Part shown: positions 37,296-47,424 of the stretch, one piece after another | How positions within the stretch are numbered: the first letter of the stretch is position 1 | Layout: every line of letters begins with the position of its first letter | Assembly: GCF_900129565.1 (NCBI RefSeq) | Contig: NZ_FQWD01000004.1 | Location: 124,001-188,000 of the forward strand | Source of the DNA: Marisediminitalea aggregata | GTDB lineage: Bacteria; Pseudomonadota; Gammaproteobacteria; Enterobacterales; Alteromonadaceae | DNA: 64,000 nucleotides | Reading direction: 5' to 3' | Notes under the pieces: model-generated | What the model was told of the DNA's origin: nothing | Databases searched by the model: none | The model's input: only the letters and a program-made list of their open reading frames with translations | Position numbers and translations under genes: made by a program

Positions 37296-37762
37296 TATTC
37301 GTAGCTCCCCTCGCTGGGTTTAACGTGTTTGATCCCTTTCATCTGTTCAGCCAGCTCCGGTGGCATGTACTCTTCGTCATGTTTGGCCAGCACTTCTTCT
37401 GCCTGAATAACGCCGGCTTCGGCTAACACGCCGGTTGCCACAATGCCCTGACCTTCACGAAACAAATCCGGTAGGATACCGGCATAAGTCACAGTCACCT
37501 GCGGCCCGGTATCAATTAATTTAAAAGTCACTTCGAGGCTCTCACTATCGCGGGAGACACTCCCCGGTACGACCATACCACCAATTCGCAAACGTTGACC
37601 GACGGTTGGCTTCACTCCGTCTTTTCCTTCGACGATTTCAGATGGCGTGTAAAACAGGTCGATATTGTCGGTTAAGGCAAACAGCATCAGTGCAACAGCC
37701 CCAACAATTAACAGTCCGGCACCGCCTACCGCGGCCAGTCTGCGTTGACGTCTTGGATTCAT
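37295..37762 (-). CDS. ccmE: Haem chaperone CcmE
   Basis: Periplasmic haem chaperone that binds haem covalently through a histidine, seen here in [11 protein letters not shown] (the H-D-E-x-Y haem-binding motif). The 155-residue protein has an N-terminal membrane anchor (about 10-29, [20 protein letters not shown]) and the OB-fold core ([20 protein letters not shown]). It overlaps ccmD by 4 bases. Confidence 0.97.
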   Translation of the reverse strand: MNPRRQRRLAAVGGAGLLIVGAVALMLFALTDNIDLFYTPSEIVEGKDGVKPTVGQRLRIGGMVVPGSVSRDSESLEVTFKLIDTGPQVTVTYAGILPDLFREGQGIVATGVLAEAGVIQAEEVLAKHDEEYMPPELAEQMKGIKHVKPSEGSYE

Positions 37763-37983
37763 ACTTCCTCTCCGGTCAGATTCTGTTTAGTTGCCTGCTT
37801 CGCGGTCGCGATTCGCTGTTGTCGGGCGGCTTCCTGAGCCACTTCTTTGAGTAATTTTTTGTGTGTCATCATGCTATTCAACACTATCAGGCCCATAGCC
37901 AGGAAAGTAACGCCAAAGGACGCCCACACATAAAAGGCATAGCCGCCCATGTGCCAAAAGGCCTGCCAACTATCAAACTGCAT
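37759..37983 (-). CDS. ccmD: Haem exporter accessory protein CcmD
   Basis: Small membrane protein of 74 residues that helps release holo-CcmE from CcmABC. It has the CcmD N-terminus ([19 protein letters not shown]) with one helix, and a basic cytoplasmic tail (about 45-74). It overlaps ccmC by 11 bases and ccmE by 4 bases. Confidence 0.92.
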   Translation of the reverse strand: MQFDSWQAFWHMGGYAFYVWASFGVTFLAMGLIVLNSMMTHKKLLKEVAQEAARQQRIATAKQATKQNLTGEEV

Positions 37984-38731
37984 GATTGGTCTCCTTTGCG
38001 CTCTGAACCATCTCTTTCACCCAAGGGCGATGATATTCTCTACGAATTATTTCATTTTTCATGCGCATTACGGTTACCGCAGCAATAAATAAAGCGAACC
38101 CGAGTAATGCAATAAGTAGCGGCCAAAGCATTTCAGGTGCAATCGACGGTTTATCGAATTTGCTTATAGTGGCCCCCTGATGCAGGGTATTCCACCATTC
38201 TACGGAGTAGTGGATAATAGGCACATTGACGACGCCAACAAGTGCCATGACGCCTGCAGCTTTTCCTGCCTGTTGCTTGTCTTCAAAGGCGCCATAAAGT
38301 GACATTACCCCCAGATATAAAAACAGCAATATGAGCTCAGACGTCAGACGCGCGTCCCACACCCACCAGGTGCCCCACATTGGTTTGCCCCAGGCGGCGC
38401 CGGTAAACAATGCAATAAAGGTAACCACAGCACCCACAGGCGCCATCGCGATCATTGCCATAAAGGCGGTGCGCCATTGCCATACGATTCCCACAAGTGC
38501 TGCGACAGCCATTGCGACATAAGTACTCATCGACAAAATTGCACTGGGCACGTGAATGTAGATAATTCGGAACGAATCGCCCTGTTGATAGTCCTGCGGC
38601 GCGAACGCCAGTCCCCAGACCGAACCAACCAGAATACACAGCACTGCCGGCCAGAAAAAATAAGGCTGGAGTGTTGAACACAGCTGATAAGCCCGCTCAG
38701 GTTTTGCGTAGGGATGTAACCACTTCCACAT
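37973..38731 (-). CDS. ccmC: Haem exporter membrane subunit CcmC
   Basis: Membrane protein that presents haem to CcmE. The 252-residue protein has six hydrophobic helices, the tryptophan-rich motif WGTWWVWDARLTSELILLFL and the flanking histidine in YIHVPSAILSMSTYV. This matches E. coli CcmC (245). It abuts ccmB with one shared base and overlaps ccmD. Confidence 0.97.
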   Translation of the reverse strand: MWKWLHPYAKPERAYQLCSTLQPYFFWPAVLCILVGSVWGLAFAPQDYQQGDSFRIIYIHVPSAILSMSTYVAMAVAALVGIVWQWRTAFMAMIAMAPVGAVVTFIALFTGAAWGKPMWGTWWVWDARLTSELILLFLYLGVMSLYGAFEDKQQAGKAAGVMALVGVVNVPIIHYSVEWWNTLHQGATISKFDKPSIAPEMLWPLLIALLGFALFIAAVTVMRMKNEIIRREYHRPWVKEMVQSAKETNHAV

Positions 38732-39399
38732 TAGTTTTGACTCACTTTTAAAGCATACGCAATTGCCATGGGCGCAGCCGCCATGGCTGCTAATAGCATG
38801 GCGCCAATAATAGCAAGATGCGCACGGTAAGGTAATTGTAACGCAGCGGCATCAACCGCCGAGGTGGCAAAAATCAGCAACGGAATAAACACCGGTATCA
38901 GCAATAAAGCCAGTAACACCCCGCCCCGTTGCAAGCCAACCGTCAACCCAACCGCTATCGCCCCAACCAGGGATAACAAGGGCGTACCCAGCAGCAGCGT
39001 TAGCATCAATGCTGTGTACATCTGTACGGTTAAATTCAGAAAAAGTGCTAATAGCGGCGATAAAATCAACAGCGGCACAAAACTCACCAGCCAGTGCACC
39101 AGTACCTTCACTGCCGAAATGGCCCAGACAGACTGGCCACTAAGCAAATACTGCTCCATGGAGCCGTCCCAAAAATCGTCGCGAAACATACGATCCATGG
39201 CGAGAAGCGACGACAATATGGCCGCAATCCAAATGACGCCTGGACCAATTTTTTGCAGCGTGGCAGGCCCGGGGCCTACACCAAGCGGAAAAAGGGTTAC
39301 CACCATCAACAAAAACATCAGGGGCTGCGCAAGTTCAGAGCGCTGCCGAAATGCCAGAGCTAAGTCGCGCTTAAAAATGCCGCTCCAGAGCGCCTTCAT
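38731..39399 (-). CDS. ccmB: Haem exporter permease CcmB
   Basis: ABC-type permease partner of CcmA, needed to release holo-CcmE. The 222-residue protein has about six helices and conserved segments FKRDLALAFRQRSELAQPLM near the N-terminus and GPGVIWIAAILSSLLAMDRM. Length equals the family norm (220). It overlaps ccmA by 4 bases. Confidence 0.96.
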   Translation of the reverse strand: MKALWSGIFKRDLALAFRQRSELAQPLMFLLMVVTLFPLGVGPGPATLQKIGPGVIWIAAILSSLLAMDRMFRDDFWDGSMEQYLLSGQSVWAISAVKVLVHWLVSFVPLLILSPLLALFLNLTVQMYTALMLTLLLGTPLLSLVGAIAVGLTVGLQRGGVLLALLLIPVFIPLLIFATSAVDAAALQLPYRAHLAIIGAMLLAAMAAAPMAIAYALKVSQN

Positions 39400-40025
39400 A
39401 TGCGGTACTCCAGATCCAATAACGTAACCGGCCCGGCAACCTCACTTAACGCTTGATGCGAGGTCGTAATCACTGTACCACCTTGTTCAACATGAGACCT
39501 CATGTGTGTTTCGAGCAATTTGATACCGTTTACGTCGAGCGCAGTAAAAGGCTCATCCAATATCCACACGTCAGCAGACTTTAACCATAACCGGGCCAAT
39601 GCCACTCTGCGCTGCTGACCGGCCGATAGCATGCGAATGGGAATATCCTCAAGCCCGACTAAACCTAATATCGTTAATACCTTGTACGCGGTATCGAGTG
39701 AAAAGCCGATGCTATGTTGGGCACACCAGTACTGCAGGTTTTCAATTGCAGACAAGGCACTGTTTAGTCCGGGTTTATGACCGATATAGGTAAGTGAAGC
39801 ATGAAACTGGGGGAGACACTCCGCGATGGGCGCATCGTTAAACAGGATCTCCCCTTGGTCAGGAAGCGACAGTCCGGTAAGCAGTCGAAGTAAGCTGGTT
39901 TTACCTGCACCATTGGGGCCACGCAGATACGTCAGACTGCCTGCCGGCAAGGTAAACGACAAGTCAGCAAACAACACTCTGTCCCGTTTTACACAAGTTA
40001 GCGTATGTGCAGTTAGTCCTGCCAA
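39396..40025 (-). CDS. ccmA: Haem exporter ATPase CcmA
   Basis: ATP-binding subunit of the CcmAB complex. The 209-residue protein has Walker A (LRGPNGAGKTSLLRLLTG), the signature RMLSAGQQRRVALARLWL and Walker B (VWILDEPFTALD). It is the first gene of the nine-gene ccm operon plus mlaA, whose members overlap or lie within a few bases; the promoter should be in the gap 40026-40249, which it shares with the divergent FliK-like gene. Confidence 0.97.
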   Translation of the reverse strand: MAGLTAHTLTCVKRDRVLFADLSFTLPAGSLTYLRGPNGAGKTSLLRLLTGLSLPDQGEILFNDAPIAECLPQFHASLTYIGHKPGLNSALSAIENLQYWCAQHSIGFSLDTAYKVLTILGLVGLEDIPIRMLSAGQQRRVALARLWLKSADVWILDEPFTALDVNGIKLLETHMRSHVEQGGTVITTSHQALSEVAGPVTLLDLEYRI

Positions 40026-40249
40026 GATAATTCCTGCTTCACTTCGTTAAAAAAATCGCAGCATTCTACCATATTTAGGTGTAATCGCATCTTACCTGAA
40101 AGACTGTTCGGCGAATTTCTGATCTAATTCAATCTTCTGAAGGATTGACAGCGTTAAATTGCCGGGAGGAAACATAGTTCTGATTATTTCTCATTCTGTT
40201 AGCTACCCAGTTATACTCATACAATTGCAAAAGGTGCCGATAACGATTT

Positions 40250-42526
40250 ATGCAACTGACTCCGTCCACACAAAGCTTGTCACCTGAGTCCAGACAAGCA
40301 CTGTTATCCGCCCTCAGCGAAGCCGGCATGAAGCCCGAAGCTATTGCGCGATTTGCGCAATTGATGCAAGTCGCCCAGCCTGCACAGTCAAACAGCCTTC
40401 GCACTTTTTCTACCACGCTACAAAATATCGACAAGACGTTGTTCGTGGAGGTTGCAAAGCAATTAGCAGTTAAACCACGCGACCAGTTGTTACTATTACG
40501 CTTGCCAACGACCTTGCCCGTAATAATCACACAGGGACTGCCACAATCCCTTGCGCAACTGGCACCAACCCTGACACTCCCTACTGATGTAACACTGCTT
40601 GCCAAACTAGACCAGCAGCGCATCTCACAACCTATCGACAACGCCTTAACTCAACAATTGTCGAAGCAACTCACTTCCGGCGCAACTCAACCCCTGCAGA
40701 TCAAAGCGACTATCGCTGAAATTAGTCAAAATACGCTGCAACTGAGGGTGTCAGCAGGTGAGACCAGAATGCTATCACTTCCCAAAGCCACTTTGGAACA
40801 ATTCCCCGGCGGTCCAGCGGCTAATGATCTGGTGGTTGGTAAATTGGTCACTGTTGAAGCCAAACCGGTGAACGGTAAGTGGGACATTCACTTACGATTC
40901 GATAGTGACTCTGTAAAACAAGGCGGACTGTCTAAGACGACCGAACAGGCGCAGCTAAACACAAGAACCACTATAAATACCCTGAAAGTAAGCAATGAAA
41001 GTACAGTATTAAACGTATTATTTCAGGCCCAACTTCATCAGCAGGGAATGAAAATTGAGCACATTAGTCAGTTACCTGAAAAGGTCGTTAGTCAGCTCAC
41101 TAGCCAGTTTCAACAAGCACTAAAAACAAGCAGTGAAGCCATGCCTGTTACCCTGCAAGTTACAGGAAAACAACTCACTGCCCGCTTTTTGAAAACACAG
41201 CCGCAATTGCTCGATACATCCCCTGATAAAGCGTTGATGGCGACCTTACCCAAAGCGAGTCTGCACGCTATTCAAGCATTACAACTCTCCGCTGCTCAGC
41301 TATTAAAAGTCCCCCAAGCGCCTATCCAACTAGCGGGAAATACTGACATTTCAAAAGGACTTCCGGTTCAAAGCCCATCTGTTTCAGTCAACGCAAATGA
41401 TGTTTCTACCGAGCCCAAACAAGCTGCTAGCATTGTATCTGGACAGGCGGATAAACGTGTTCAGGCAGCCGCATTAAGCAACGACAAACCACTTGCAAGC
41501 CTTCTACAAATGCAGGCCCCAGGCGTTAAGAGTGAAGTGCAGCAGCTCATCCAGACATTACTTCGTTTTAATGCAGTAAATGTGGAGCCTTCATCTGTCA
41601 ACATTGGTGACTTGACACAATCACTACAGAAAATCGCTAATCAAGGCAACACAGAAAGTAAGCAAGTACTTACAAGCATCATTCAAAAATTGCTTCCAAC
41701 CAGCCCAGTATCTGATACAGCAGGTACAGAAGTATCCATAGACAATGTAAAAAGTGAGATGCAGCCAGCACAGGTTAAAGCGCTTCAACAAGAGGCCATT
41801 TCGCCACAGGTGCTCAGACACTTATTTACCTCGCCAGCGTGGTTACAGTCACCCTTGGTGTTAACATCTTCTCAGCCGGGACAGGGCATGCTGGGCGGTT
41901 TAGTTCAATTATTGCAGATTGCTTTATTGGGGAAACAAATAAAGAGTCAGGACGAGGTTGAGCGATTGTTTCAACAACAAACCAAAACGTCTACGGGTCA
42001 ACCTCAACCGCTCCAGTCAGCAACAGCCAGAATGGTCAGAGACCTGGCCAATGCCGATAACCAGCATAATATGCTTAAACAACTCAAAAGTTTGCTGTCC
42101 TCACATCAGCAATCCAAGCTATCCAGCGCCGAACAAACGTTACAAGGTCAGGACACGTTCTACTACTTGCTGCCCGCTTTTCAGCAACAGCAGAAACAGG
42201 CTGAGATTCTTATCAAACGAGAACCTGAACATCAGGCACAAGACAATGAAGCTAATCAGCAACAACGCTGGCAACTCACCATGAAACTGGATATTGGCGA
42301 ACTCGGCGAGTTACTGACTAAAGTAAAAATCCTCCATAAACAAATAGACCTGGATATTTACACATCGAATCAGAATCTGCTTGAAAAGGTAGCGAATTCT
42401 TTGCCCTTTTTACTCAAGCGCTTCAAGATGCTTGGATTGGACGTAGAGCATCACAAAGTACAGTTAGGCAAAATTCCAGACACACTTGCCACAAAGCCGT
42501 ACCAAATTTTGGAGACGATGGCATGA
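40250..42526 (+). CDS. FliK-like flagellar hook-length control domain protein
   Basis: A 758-residue, Gln/Ser/Thr-rich protein whose last 110 residues look like the FliK C-terminal (Flg_hook) domain: RWQLTMKLDIGELGELLTKV, then a helix with SLPFLLKRFKMLGLDVEHHK. The rest is low in complexity and has no signal peptide or membrane helix. FliK-type proteins set hook or needle length and switch export through FlhB. No flagellar operon is nearby. It overlaps the small FlhB-like gene by 4 bases, so the pair likely works together. The ATG has only a weak ribosome site (AAGGTG, 13 bases upstream). Confidence 0.8.
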   Translation: MQLTPSTQSLSPESRQALLSALSEAGMKPEAIARFAQLMQVAQPAQSNSLRTFSTTLQNIDKTLFVEVAKQLAVKPRDQLLLLRLPTTLPVIITQGLPQSLAQLAPTLTLPTDVTLLAKLDQQRISQPIDNALTQQLSKQLTSGATQPLQIKATIAEISQNTLQLRVSAGETRMLSLPKATLEQFPGGPAANDLVVGKLVTVEAKPVNGKWDIHLRFDSDSVKQGGLSKTTEQAQLNTRTTINTLKVSNESTVLNVLFQAQLHQQGMKIEHISQLPEKVVSQLTSQFQQALKTSSEAMPVTLQVTGKQLTARFLKTQPQLLDTSPDKALMATLPKASLHAIQALQLSAAQLLKVPQAPIQLAGNTDISKGLPVQSPSVSVNANDVSTEPKQAASIVSGQADKRVQAAALSNDKPLASLLQMQAPGVKSEVQQLIQTLLRFNAVNVEPSSVNIGDLTQSLQKIANQGNTESKQVLTSIIQKLLPTSPVSDTAGTEVSIDNVKSEMQPAQVKALQQEAISPQVLRHLFTSPAWLQSPLVLTSSQPGQGMLGGLVQLLQIALLGKQIKSQDEVERLFQQQTKTSTGQPQPLQSATARMVRDLANADNQHNMLKQLKSLLSSHQQSKLSSAEQTLQGQDTFYYLLPAFQQQQKQAEILIKREPEHQAQDNEANQQQRWQLTMKLDIGELGELLTKVKILHKQIDLDIYTSNQNLLEKVANSLPFLLKRFKMLGLDVEHHKVQLGKIPDTLATKPYQILETMA

Positions 42527-42834
42527 CCAATAAAGCCAAACGTGCTGTAGGCATTAAATATAGTGAATCGGAAGGAGATAAAACCCCATCCGTTGTTGCT
42601 AAAGGCTATGGTGATTTAGCGGAAGCTATTATCGCCAGTGCGCAGCAAAATGGTGTACTCATTCATGAAGATCCCTATCTCAGTGAGTTTTTAACCACCC
42701 TCGACCTGGGCCAATCAATACCAGAATCTTTATATTATGTAATAGCTGAGCTACTCGCTTATTCCTATGCCCTGCAAGGAAAAGTACCAGAAAGCTGGAA
42801 ACAATCCATGCCCGGTATCGAAGAGAAAATATAA
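42523..42834 (+). CDS. FlhB C-terminal-domain-like protein (FlhX type)
   Basis: A 103-residue protein resembling only the part of FlhB that follows its self-cleavage site: AVGIKYSESEGDKTPSVVAK, AQQNGVLIHEDPYLSEFL, then SIPESLYYVIAELLAYSYAL. The NPTH cleavage motif and the membrane part are missing, as in the FlhX/YlqH group, which can stand in for the FlhB C-terminal fragment in some bacteria. The ATG overlaps the FliK-like gene by 4 bases (ATGA). A role in flagellar or other type III export switching is inferred. Confidence 0.85.
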   Translation: MTNKAKRAVGIKYSESEGDKTPSVVAKGYGDLAEAIIASAQQNGVLIHEDPYLSEFLTTLDLGQSIPESLYYVIAELLAYSYALQGKVPESWKQSMPGIEEKI

Positions 42835-42897
42835 CCATCTGATCTTGGATGAGACTCAGATGTGAGTTTAACTCTGAAGGAACACTAAATCTCCCAT

Positions 42898-42923
42898 AAA
42901 AAAGCCCATCCAAATTGATGGGC
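42898..42923 (-). terminator. Intrinsic terminator after recA
   Basis: On the minus strand GCCCATC and GATGGGC form a 7-bp stem with a 6-base loop followed by TTTTTT. A further copy of AGCCCATCTT (minus strand, near 42942-42933) upstream in the transcript could compete for the 3' arm. Confidence 0.82.
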
Positions 42924-42985
42924 AAATCTATAAGATGGGCTTATAGGGGGAGTTCAACGCTAAGTTGAATGGGTAAATCAAATGA

Positions 42986-44017
42986 TTACAGCGCGTCTTC
43001 CGGCTCTACGTCATCTGCTTTAATATTTTTGGTGAGCAACAACTCTGCACGAATTTTCTTTTCGATATCCGCCGCAATTTCAGGGTGCTCTTTCAGGTAC
43101 TTCACCACGTTTGCTTTACCCTGACCAATGCGGTCACCATTGTAGCTGTACCAGGCACCGGCTTTATCAACCAGCTTCTGCTTAACACCCAAATCAATCA
43201 GCTCGGCTTCTTTACTGATACCTTCACCATACATGATCTGGAATTCCGCTTGCTTAAACGGCGGTGCAACTTTGTTCTTAACGACTTTAACGCGAGTTTC
43301 GTTACCCACTACCTCGTCACCGTCTTTCACGGCACCGATACGGCGAATGTCGAGACGTACAGAAGAATAGAATTTAAGCGCGTTACCACCTGTAGTCGTC
43401 TCTGGGTTACCGAACATCACACCAATTTTCATGCGAATTTGGTTGATAAAAATACACAAGGTATTTGAACGCTTGATGTTACCAGTGAGTTTACGCAGAG
43501 CCTGTGACATCAAGCGCGCTTGTAAACCAACGTGCGAGTCACCCATATCGCCTTCAATTTCGGCTTTTGGTGTTAACGCTGCCACAGAGTCCACAATGAC
43601 CACGTCAACAGCACCAGAGCGCACTAACATGTCACAGATTTCCAACGCTTGCTCACCGGTATCGGGCTGAGATACCAGCAGATCGTCAATGCTTACGCCC
43701 AGCTTCTCTGCATATACCGGATCAAGCGCGTGCTCGGCATCAACGAATGCACAGGTTTTGCCTTTCTTTTGCGCTTCAGCAATAACCTGTAATGTCAGTG
43801 TTGTTTTACCTGATGATTCCGGGCCGTAAATTTCGACAACACGACCACATGGAAGACCGCCTATACCCAGTGCAATATCAATGCTCAGTGAGCCTGTTGA
43901 GATTGCCTCAATGTCCATCGCCTGGTTATCACCCAGACGCATAATTGCGCCTTTACCAAATTGCTTTTCAATTTGACCTACTGCTGCCGATAACGCTCTG
44001 GATTTATTGTCATCCAC
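42986..44017 (-). CDS. recA: Recombinase RecA
   Basis: DNA strand-exchange protein and trigger of LexA cleavage. The 343-residue protein starts at GTG 44017 ([20 protein letters not shown]) with AAGAGGG 8 bases upstream; the longer in-frame reading to 44122 would run into the promoter and is rejected. Walker A is GPESSGKTT and loop-2 region [20 protein letters not shown] is complete. A LexA box lies inside the promoter. It follows pncC and is divergent from mutS, the usual gammaproteobacterial neighbourhood. Confidence 0.98.
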   Translation of the reverse strand: MDDNKSRALSAAVGQIEKQFGKGAIMRLGDNQAMDIEAISTGSLSIDIALGIGGLPCGRVVEIYGPESSGKTTLTLQVIAEAQKKGKTCAFVDAEHALDPVYAEKLGVSIDDLLVSQPDTGEQALEICDMLVRSGAVDVVIVDSVAALTPKAEIEGDMGDSHVGLQARLMSQALRKLTGNIKRSNTLCIFINQIRMKIGVMFGNPETTTGGNALKFYSSVRLDIRRIGAVKDGDEVVGNETRVKVVKNKVAPPFKQAEFQIMYGEGISKEAELIDLGVKQKLVDKAGAWYSYNGDRIGQGKANVVKYLKEHPEIAADIEKKIRAELLLTKNIKADDVEPEDAL

Positions 44018-44093
44018 GTGAAATGCCCTCTTATTATCACCGTTGGTTTGTGTGCTACACAGCGAACGATGTTTAGTAACTGTAATGGTGCAC

Positions 44094-44122
44094 AATATAT
44101 ACTGTATGATTATACAGTGCAA
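44094..44122 (-). promoter_or_regulatory. recA promoter with LexA (SOS) box
   Basis: On the minus strand TTGCAC (44122-44117), a 17-base spacer and TATATT (44099-44094) form a sigma70-type promoter. The palindrome CTGTATGATTATACAG (44102-44117) matches the LexA consensus CTGT-N8-ACAG and fills the spacer, so LexA binding would block the polymerase. Confidence 0.92.
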
Positions 44123-44155
44123 TACTGTGTGTCGGTTTTTGTGTATTTTTTCAGA

Positions 44156-44689
44156 TTAGACAGGGTTTGCAACTAGCCACTGGTGCAGTTCGTTAATAGC
44201 AAACACAATGGCGCTGGCACGAACGGCTTGTCGGTCGCCCTGAAACCGTTGCCGAACGGTCACGGTTTGTTCACCAAACTGGAACCCAAACCACACGGTG
44301 CCAACCGGCTTTTCATCGCTACCACCACCAGGACCTGCAATGCCACTTACTGCTATAGCACACTGTGATTTAGCATTGCGGGCAGTGCCAGTTACCATCT
44401 CTTCTACCACTTGTTCAGACACAGCGCCAAATTTGGCCAGTGTGTCGGGTTGTACGCCTATCATCGATGCCTTGGCGTCATTGGAATAAGTGACCCAGCT
44501 TTGATTGAACCAATCTGAACTGCCTGAGACGGAAGTGAGTGCGTAGGCAATGCCACCACCCGTACACGACTCTGCGCAGGATACTGACCATCCGCGGGAC
44601 CGCAACTGCTCTCCCAGTTGCAATATTTGCTCAGAAAGTAACCCTAAACGCAGTTCATCATGGGAAACAGTTGAAAATGGTTGGCTCAT
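44156..44689 (-). CDS. pncC: Nicotinamide-nucleotide amidase PncC (CinA C-terminal family)
   Basis: Deamidates nicotinamide mononucleotide to nicotinate mononucleotide in NAD recycling. The 177-residue protein is the single-domain CinA C-terminal type, with the catalytic serine region SVSCAESCTGGGIAYALTSV and the conserved GIAGPGGGSDEKPVGTVWFG. The ATG at 44689 (MSQPFSTVSH) is chosen by family length; an in-frame extension to 44749 nearly meets the divergent mutS start. The gene precedes recA, as in E. coli (formerly ygaD). Confidence 0.93.
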   Translation of the reverse strand: MSQPFSTVSHDELRLGLLSEQILQLGEQLRSRGWSVSCAESCTGGGIAYALTSVSGSSDWFNQSWVTYSNDAKASMIGVQPDTLAKFGAVSEQVVEEMVTGTARNAKSQCAIAVSGIAGPGGGSDEKPVGTVWFGFQFGEQTVTVRQRFQGDRQAVRASAIVFAINELHQWLVANPV

Positions 44690-44761
44690 AGGAATAATAC
44701 GTCTATCAGGAATGGCACTATTATGCCGTGGACAAATTACTAATCGCAAGCTGAGGCTTTT

Positions 44762-47329
44762 TTGGAATCACATACCCCCATGATGCGCCAGTATCTGGCA
44801 ATTAAGGCGCAACATCCGAACATTCTGCTCTTTTACCGTATGGGTGACTTCTACGAGTTGTTCTTCGACGATGCTAAACGTGCCGCAGAACTCCTGGATA
44901 TATCCCTTACAGCACGAGGCAAGTCTGGTGGTGAGCCGATTCCTATGGCCGGTGTCCCCTACCACGCGGTTGAAAGTTATTTGGCCCGGTTGGTCAAAAT
45001 GGGCGAGTCCGTCGCCATTTGCGAGCAAGTGGGCGATCCGGCCACCAGTAAAGGCCCGGTTGAACGTCAGGTTCAGCGTATAGTTACGCCGGGCACGGTG
45101 ACCGACGAGGCACTGCTGGAAGAACGTCGCGACAACGTGCTTGCCGCCGTTTATGGCCATAAAGACAGCTTTGGCTTAGCCTGGCTGGATATCACCAGCG
45201 GTCGTTTCCTGGTTACAGAGCTACAGGGCGAAGATCAGCTAAGTGCTGAATTACAACGTTTACATCCGGCCGAGCTACTGTATCCGGAAGGCTTTGCCTG
45301 GTTTGAATTGATATCGCATATTAAAGGTATCCGTCGTCGTCCGGAGTGGGAGTTTGATCAGCAAACCGCCTCGCAGCAATTGAATGCACAATTTGGTACT
45401 CAAGATCTCAGTGGCTTCGGCGTAGGCAATATCACACTCGCGTTAGGCGCTGCAGGTTGTGTGCTGCAATACGTAAAAGACACCCAGCGCACTGCGCTGC
45501 CACACATTCGCGCCATTACGCTGGAACAGCAATCTACTCGCGTTCAACTTGATGCCGCCACGCGCCGCAACCTCGAACTCACGCGCAATCTGTCTGGTGG
45601 CGTAGAACACACCTTATTTGCGGTTTTGGATAAAACAGCGACAGCCATGGGCAGTCGTTTATTGCAGCGGTACCTGCACGCGCCCATCACAGACCGGGAA
45701 GAGCTCAGCGCTCGACAACAAGCCATTGGCGCATTGTTGGAAGGAGATTACCCTCAGCTACAGGCGCAATTAAAACAGATCGGCGATATTGAACGGATCA
45801 TGGCGCGACTGGCTTTGCGTTCTGCCCGCCCTCGCGATTTTTCCAGACTCAAACTGGCCTTAAATGCATTACCGGAATTACAGGCAAGCTTGGCGCCCTA
45901 CTCCGCGTCGTTGTTAGCCTCGCTGGCAACCACAATCTCCACGTACCCGGAACTGGCGACCTTGCTGGACAGGGCTATTATCGACAACCCGCCGGTTGTG
46001 ATCCGAGACGGCGGTGTCATTGCGCCTGGCTACAACGCGGACCTCGATGAATTACGCGACCTGTCACAAGGTGCCACAGACTACTTGCATCAACTTGAGC
46101 AGCGTGAGCGCGAGGCTACAGGCATAGCCACGTTAAAAGTGGGCTATAACAAAGTACATGGATTCTTTATCGAGGTGTCCCGAGCGAACAGCGGCGCAGT
46201 CCCAGCGCATTACATTCGCCGCCAGACATTGAAGAACAATGAACGCTACATCACGCCGGAACTGAAAGAGCACGAAGACAAAGTACTCACCAGTCAAAGC
46301 CGGGCCCTGGCGTTGGAAAAGCAGTTATACGAGGCTCTGTTTGACCACATTACGCCTCATCTGGACAAGCTTATCGACAGCGCTCAGTCGCTGGCGAAAC
46401 TCGATGTACTGGTCACGCTCGCCGAACGGGCAGAAACCCTTGAATATCACGCGCCAAAACTTGTCGATGTGCCGGGAATTACTTACCAAAATGGCCGCCA
46501 CCCTGTGGTAGAAGAGGTCATGGACGGGCCATTTATACCCAACCCGCTAAATATGAATACTCAACAGCGTACCATGGTGATTACCGGTCCGAATATGGGC
46601 GGTAAATCAACCTTTATGCGGCAAACGGCGTTAATAGTGCTTATGGCGTACATTGGTAGCTATGTACCCGCCGAACAGGCAGAGATTGGCCCGGTCGACA
46701 AAATATTCACCCGTATTGGTGCGTCCGATGATTTGGCGTCTGGCCGCTCTACCTTCATGGTAGAAATGACCGAAACCGCCAATATTCTCCATAATGCCAC
46801 GCCCTACTCGTTGGTGTTAATGGACGAGATTGGTCGGGGTACCAGTACCTATGACGGTTTGTCTCTGGCCTGGGCCTGTGCAGAATATCTGGCAACTCAG
46901 CTGAATGCGTTCACCCTGTTTGCCACCCATTACTTCGAACTGACTGAGCTTGCCAATCAATTGGATGGCGTCAGCAATTTACACCTCGATGCAGTAGAAC
47001 ACGACGATACAATTCGCTTTATGCATACGGTAGAGTCGGGTGCGGCCAGCAAAAGCTATGGGCTGCAGGTGGCGCAATTAGCCGGTGTGCCCAAAGCCGT
47101 TATCGGTGCCGCAAAGCTTCGTCTCAAACAATTAGAGCAAAGTGCAAAAGTATCAGGCTCACCTGGCAACAATGCACAGACAGAAATAACTGCCACTCAA
47201 CAGTCGTTGTTTGTGCAGCCCGAACCTTCAGCTGTAGAGCTGGCACTGGCTGGTATCGATCCAGACGATCTGACACCCAAGCAGGCACTCGCGTTAATTT
47301 ATGAACTAAAAAAACAGAGTAATCTTTAG
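44762..47329 (+). CDS. mutS: DNA mismatch repair protein MutS
   Basis: Recognises mismatches and small loops and recruits MutL. The 855-residue protein has the mismatch-contacting Phe-x-Glu in [20 protein letters not shown], the clamp and lever domains (about 260-530), Walker A in [19 protein letters not shown] and Walker [16 protein letters not shown]. The start is probably TTG at 44762, because GAGG ends 5 bases before it and the resulting [11 protein letters not shown] aligns with E. coli NFDAHTPMMQQYL; the first ATG (44780) has no ribosome site. It is divergent from pncC. Confidence 0.97.
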   Translation: MESHTPMMRQYLAIKAQHPNILLFYRMGDFYELFFDDAKRAAELLDISLTARGKSGGEPIPMAGVPYHAVESYLARLVKMGESVAICEQVGDPATSKGPVERQVQRIVTPGTVTDEALLEERRDNVLAAVYGHKDSFGLAWLDITSGRFLVTELQGEDQLSAELQRLHPAELLYPEGFAWFELISHIKGIRRRPEWEFDQQTASQQLNAQFGTQDLSGFGVGNITLALGAAGCVLQYVKDTQRTALPHIRAITLEQQSTRVQLDAATRRNLELTRNLSGGVEHTLFAVLDKTATAMGSRLLQRYLHAPITDREELSARQQAIGALLEGDYPQLQAQLKQIGDIERIMARLALRSARPRDFSRLKLALNALPELQASLAPYSASLLASLATTISTYPELATLLDRAIIDNPPVVIRDGGVIAPGYNADLDELRDLSQGATDYLHQLEQREREATGIATLKVGYNKVHGFFIEVSRANSGAVPAHYIRRQTLKNNERYITPELKEHEDKVLTSQSRALALEKQLYEALFDHITPHLDKLIDSAQSLAKLDVLVTLAERAETLEYHAPKLVDVPGITYQNGRHPVVEEVMDGPFIPNPLNMNTQQRTMVITGPNMGGKSTFMRQTALIVLMAYIGSYVPAEQAEIGPVDKIFTRIGASDDLASGRSTFMVEMTETANILHNATPYSLVLMDEIGRGTSTYDGLSLAWACAEYLATQLNAFTLFATHYFELTELANQLDGVSNLHLDAVEHDDTIRFMHTVESGAASKSYGLQVAQLAGVPKAVIGAAKLRLKQLEQSAKVSGSPGNNAQTEITATQQSLFVQPEPSAVELALAGIDPDDLTPKQALALIYELKKQSNL

Positions 47330-47340
47330 TCCTTAAATCA

Positions 47341-47388
47341 CTGCAGTGATGACGTAAATACGTAACAAACTACACGTCATCATTGCAG
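47341..47388. repeat. 15-bp inverted repeat after mutS
   Basis: CTGCAGTGATGACGT and ACGTCATCATTGCAG pair along 15 positions with one G-T wobble and an 18-base loop. It starts 11 bases after the mutS stop. There is no T run, so a Rho-independent terminator is not clear; it may stabilise the 3' end. Confidence 0.5.
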
Positions 47389-47424
47389 ATTGCCCTGCCC
47401 GCCTAATACACGTATCTTATTGCT

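Noticed and set aside
40129-40641. 170-codon open frame on the minus strand over the ccmA/FliK-like gap
   Set aside because: It lies mostly antisense to the FliK-like gene, is unusually rich in Cys and Ser for a real protein here, and has no recognisable domain or ribosome site.
44018-44122. Longer N-terminus for RecA
   Set aside because: It would translate the promoter and LexA box; the GTG at 44017 has a strong ribosome site and gives the family N-terminus.
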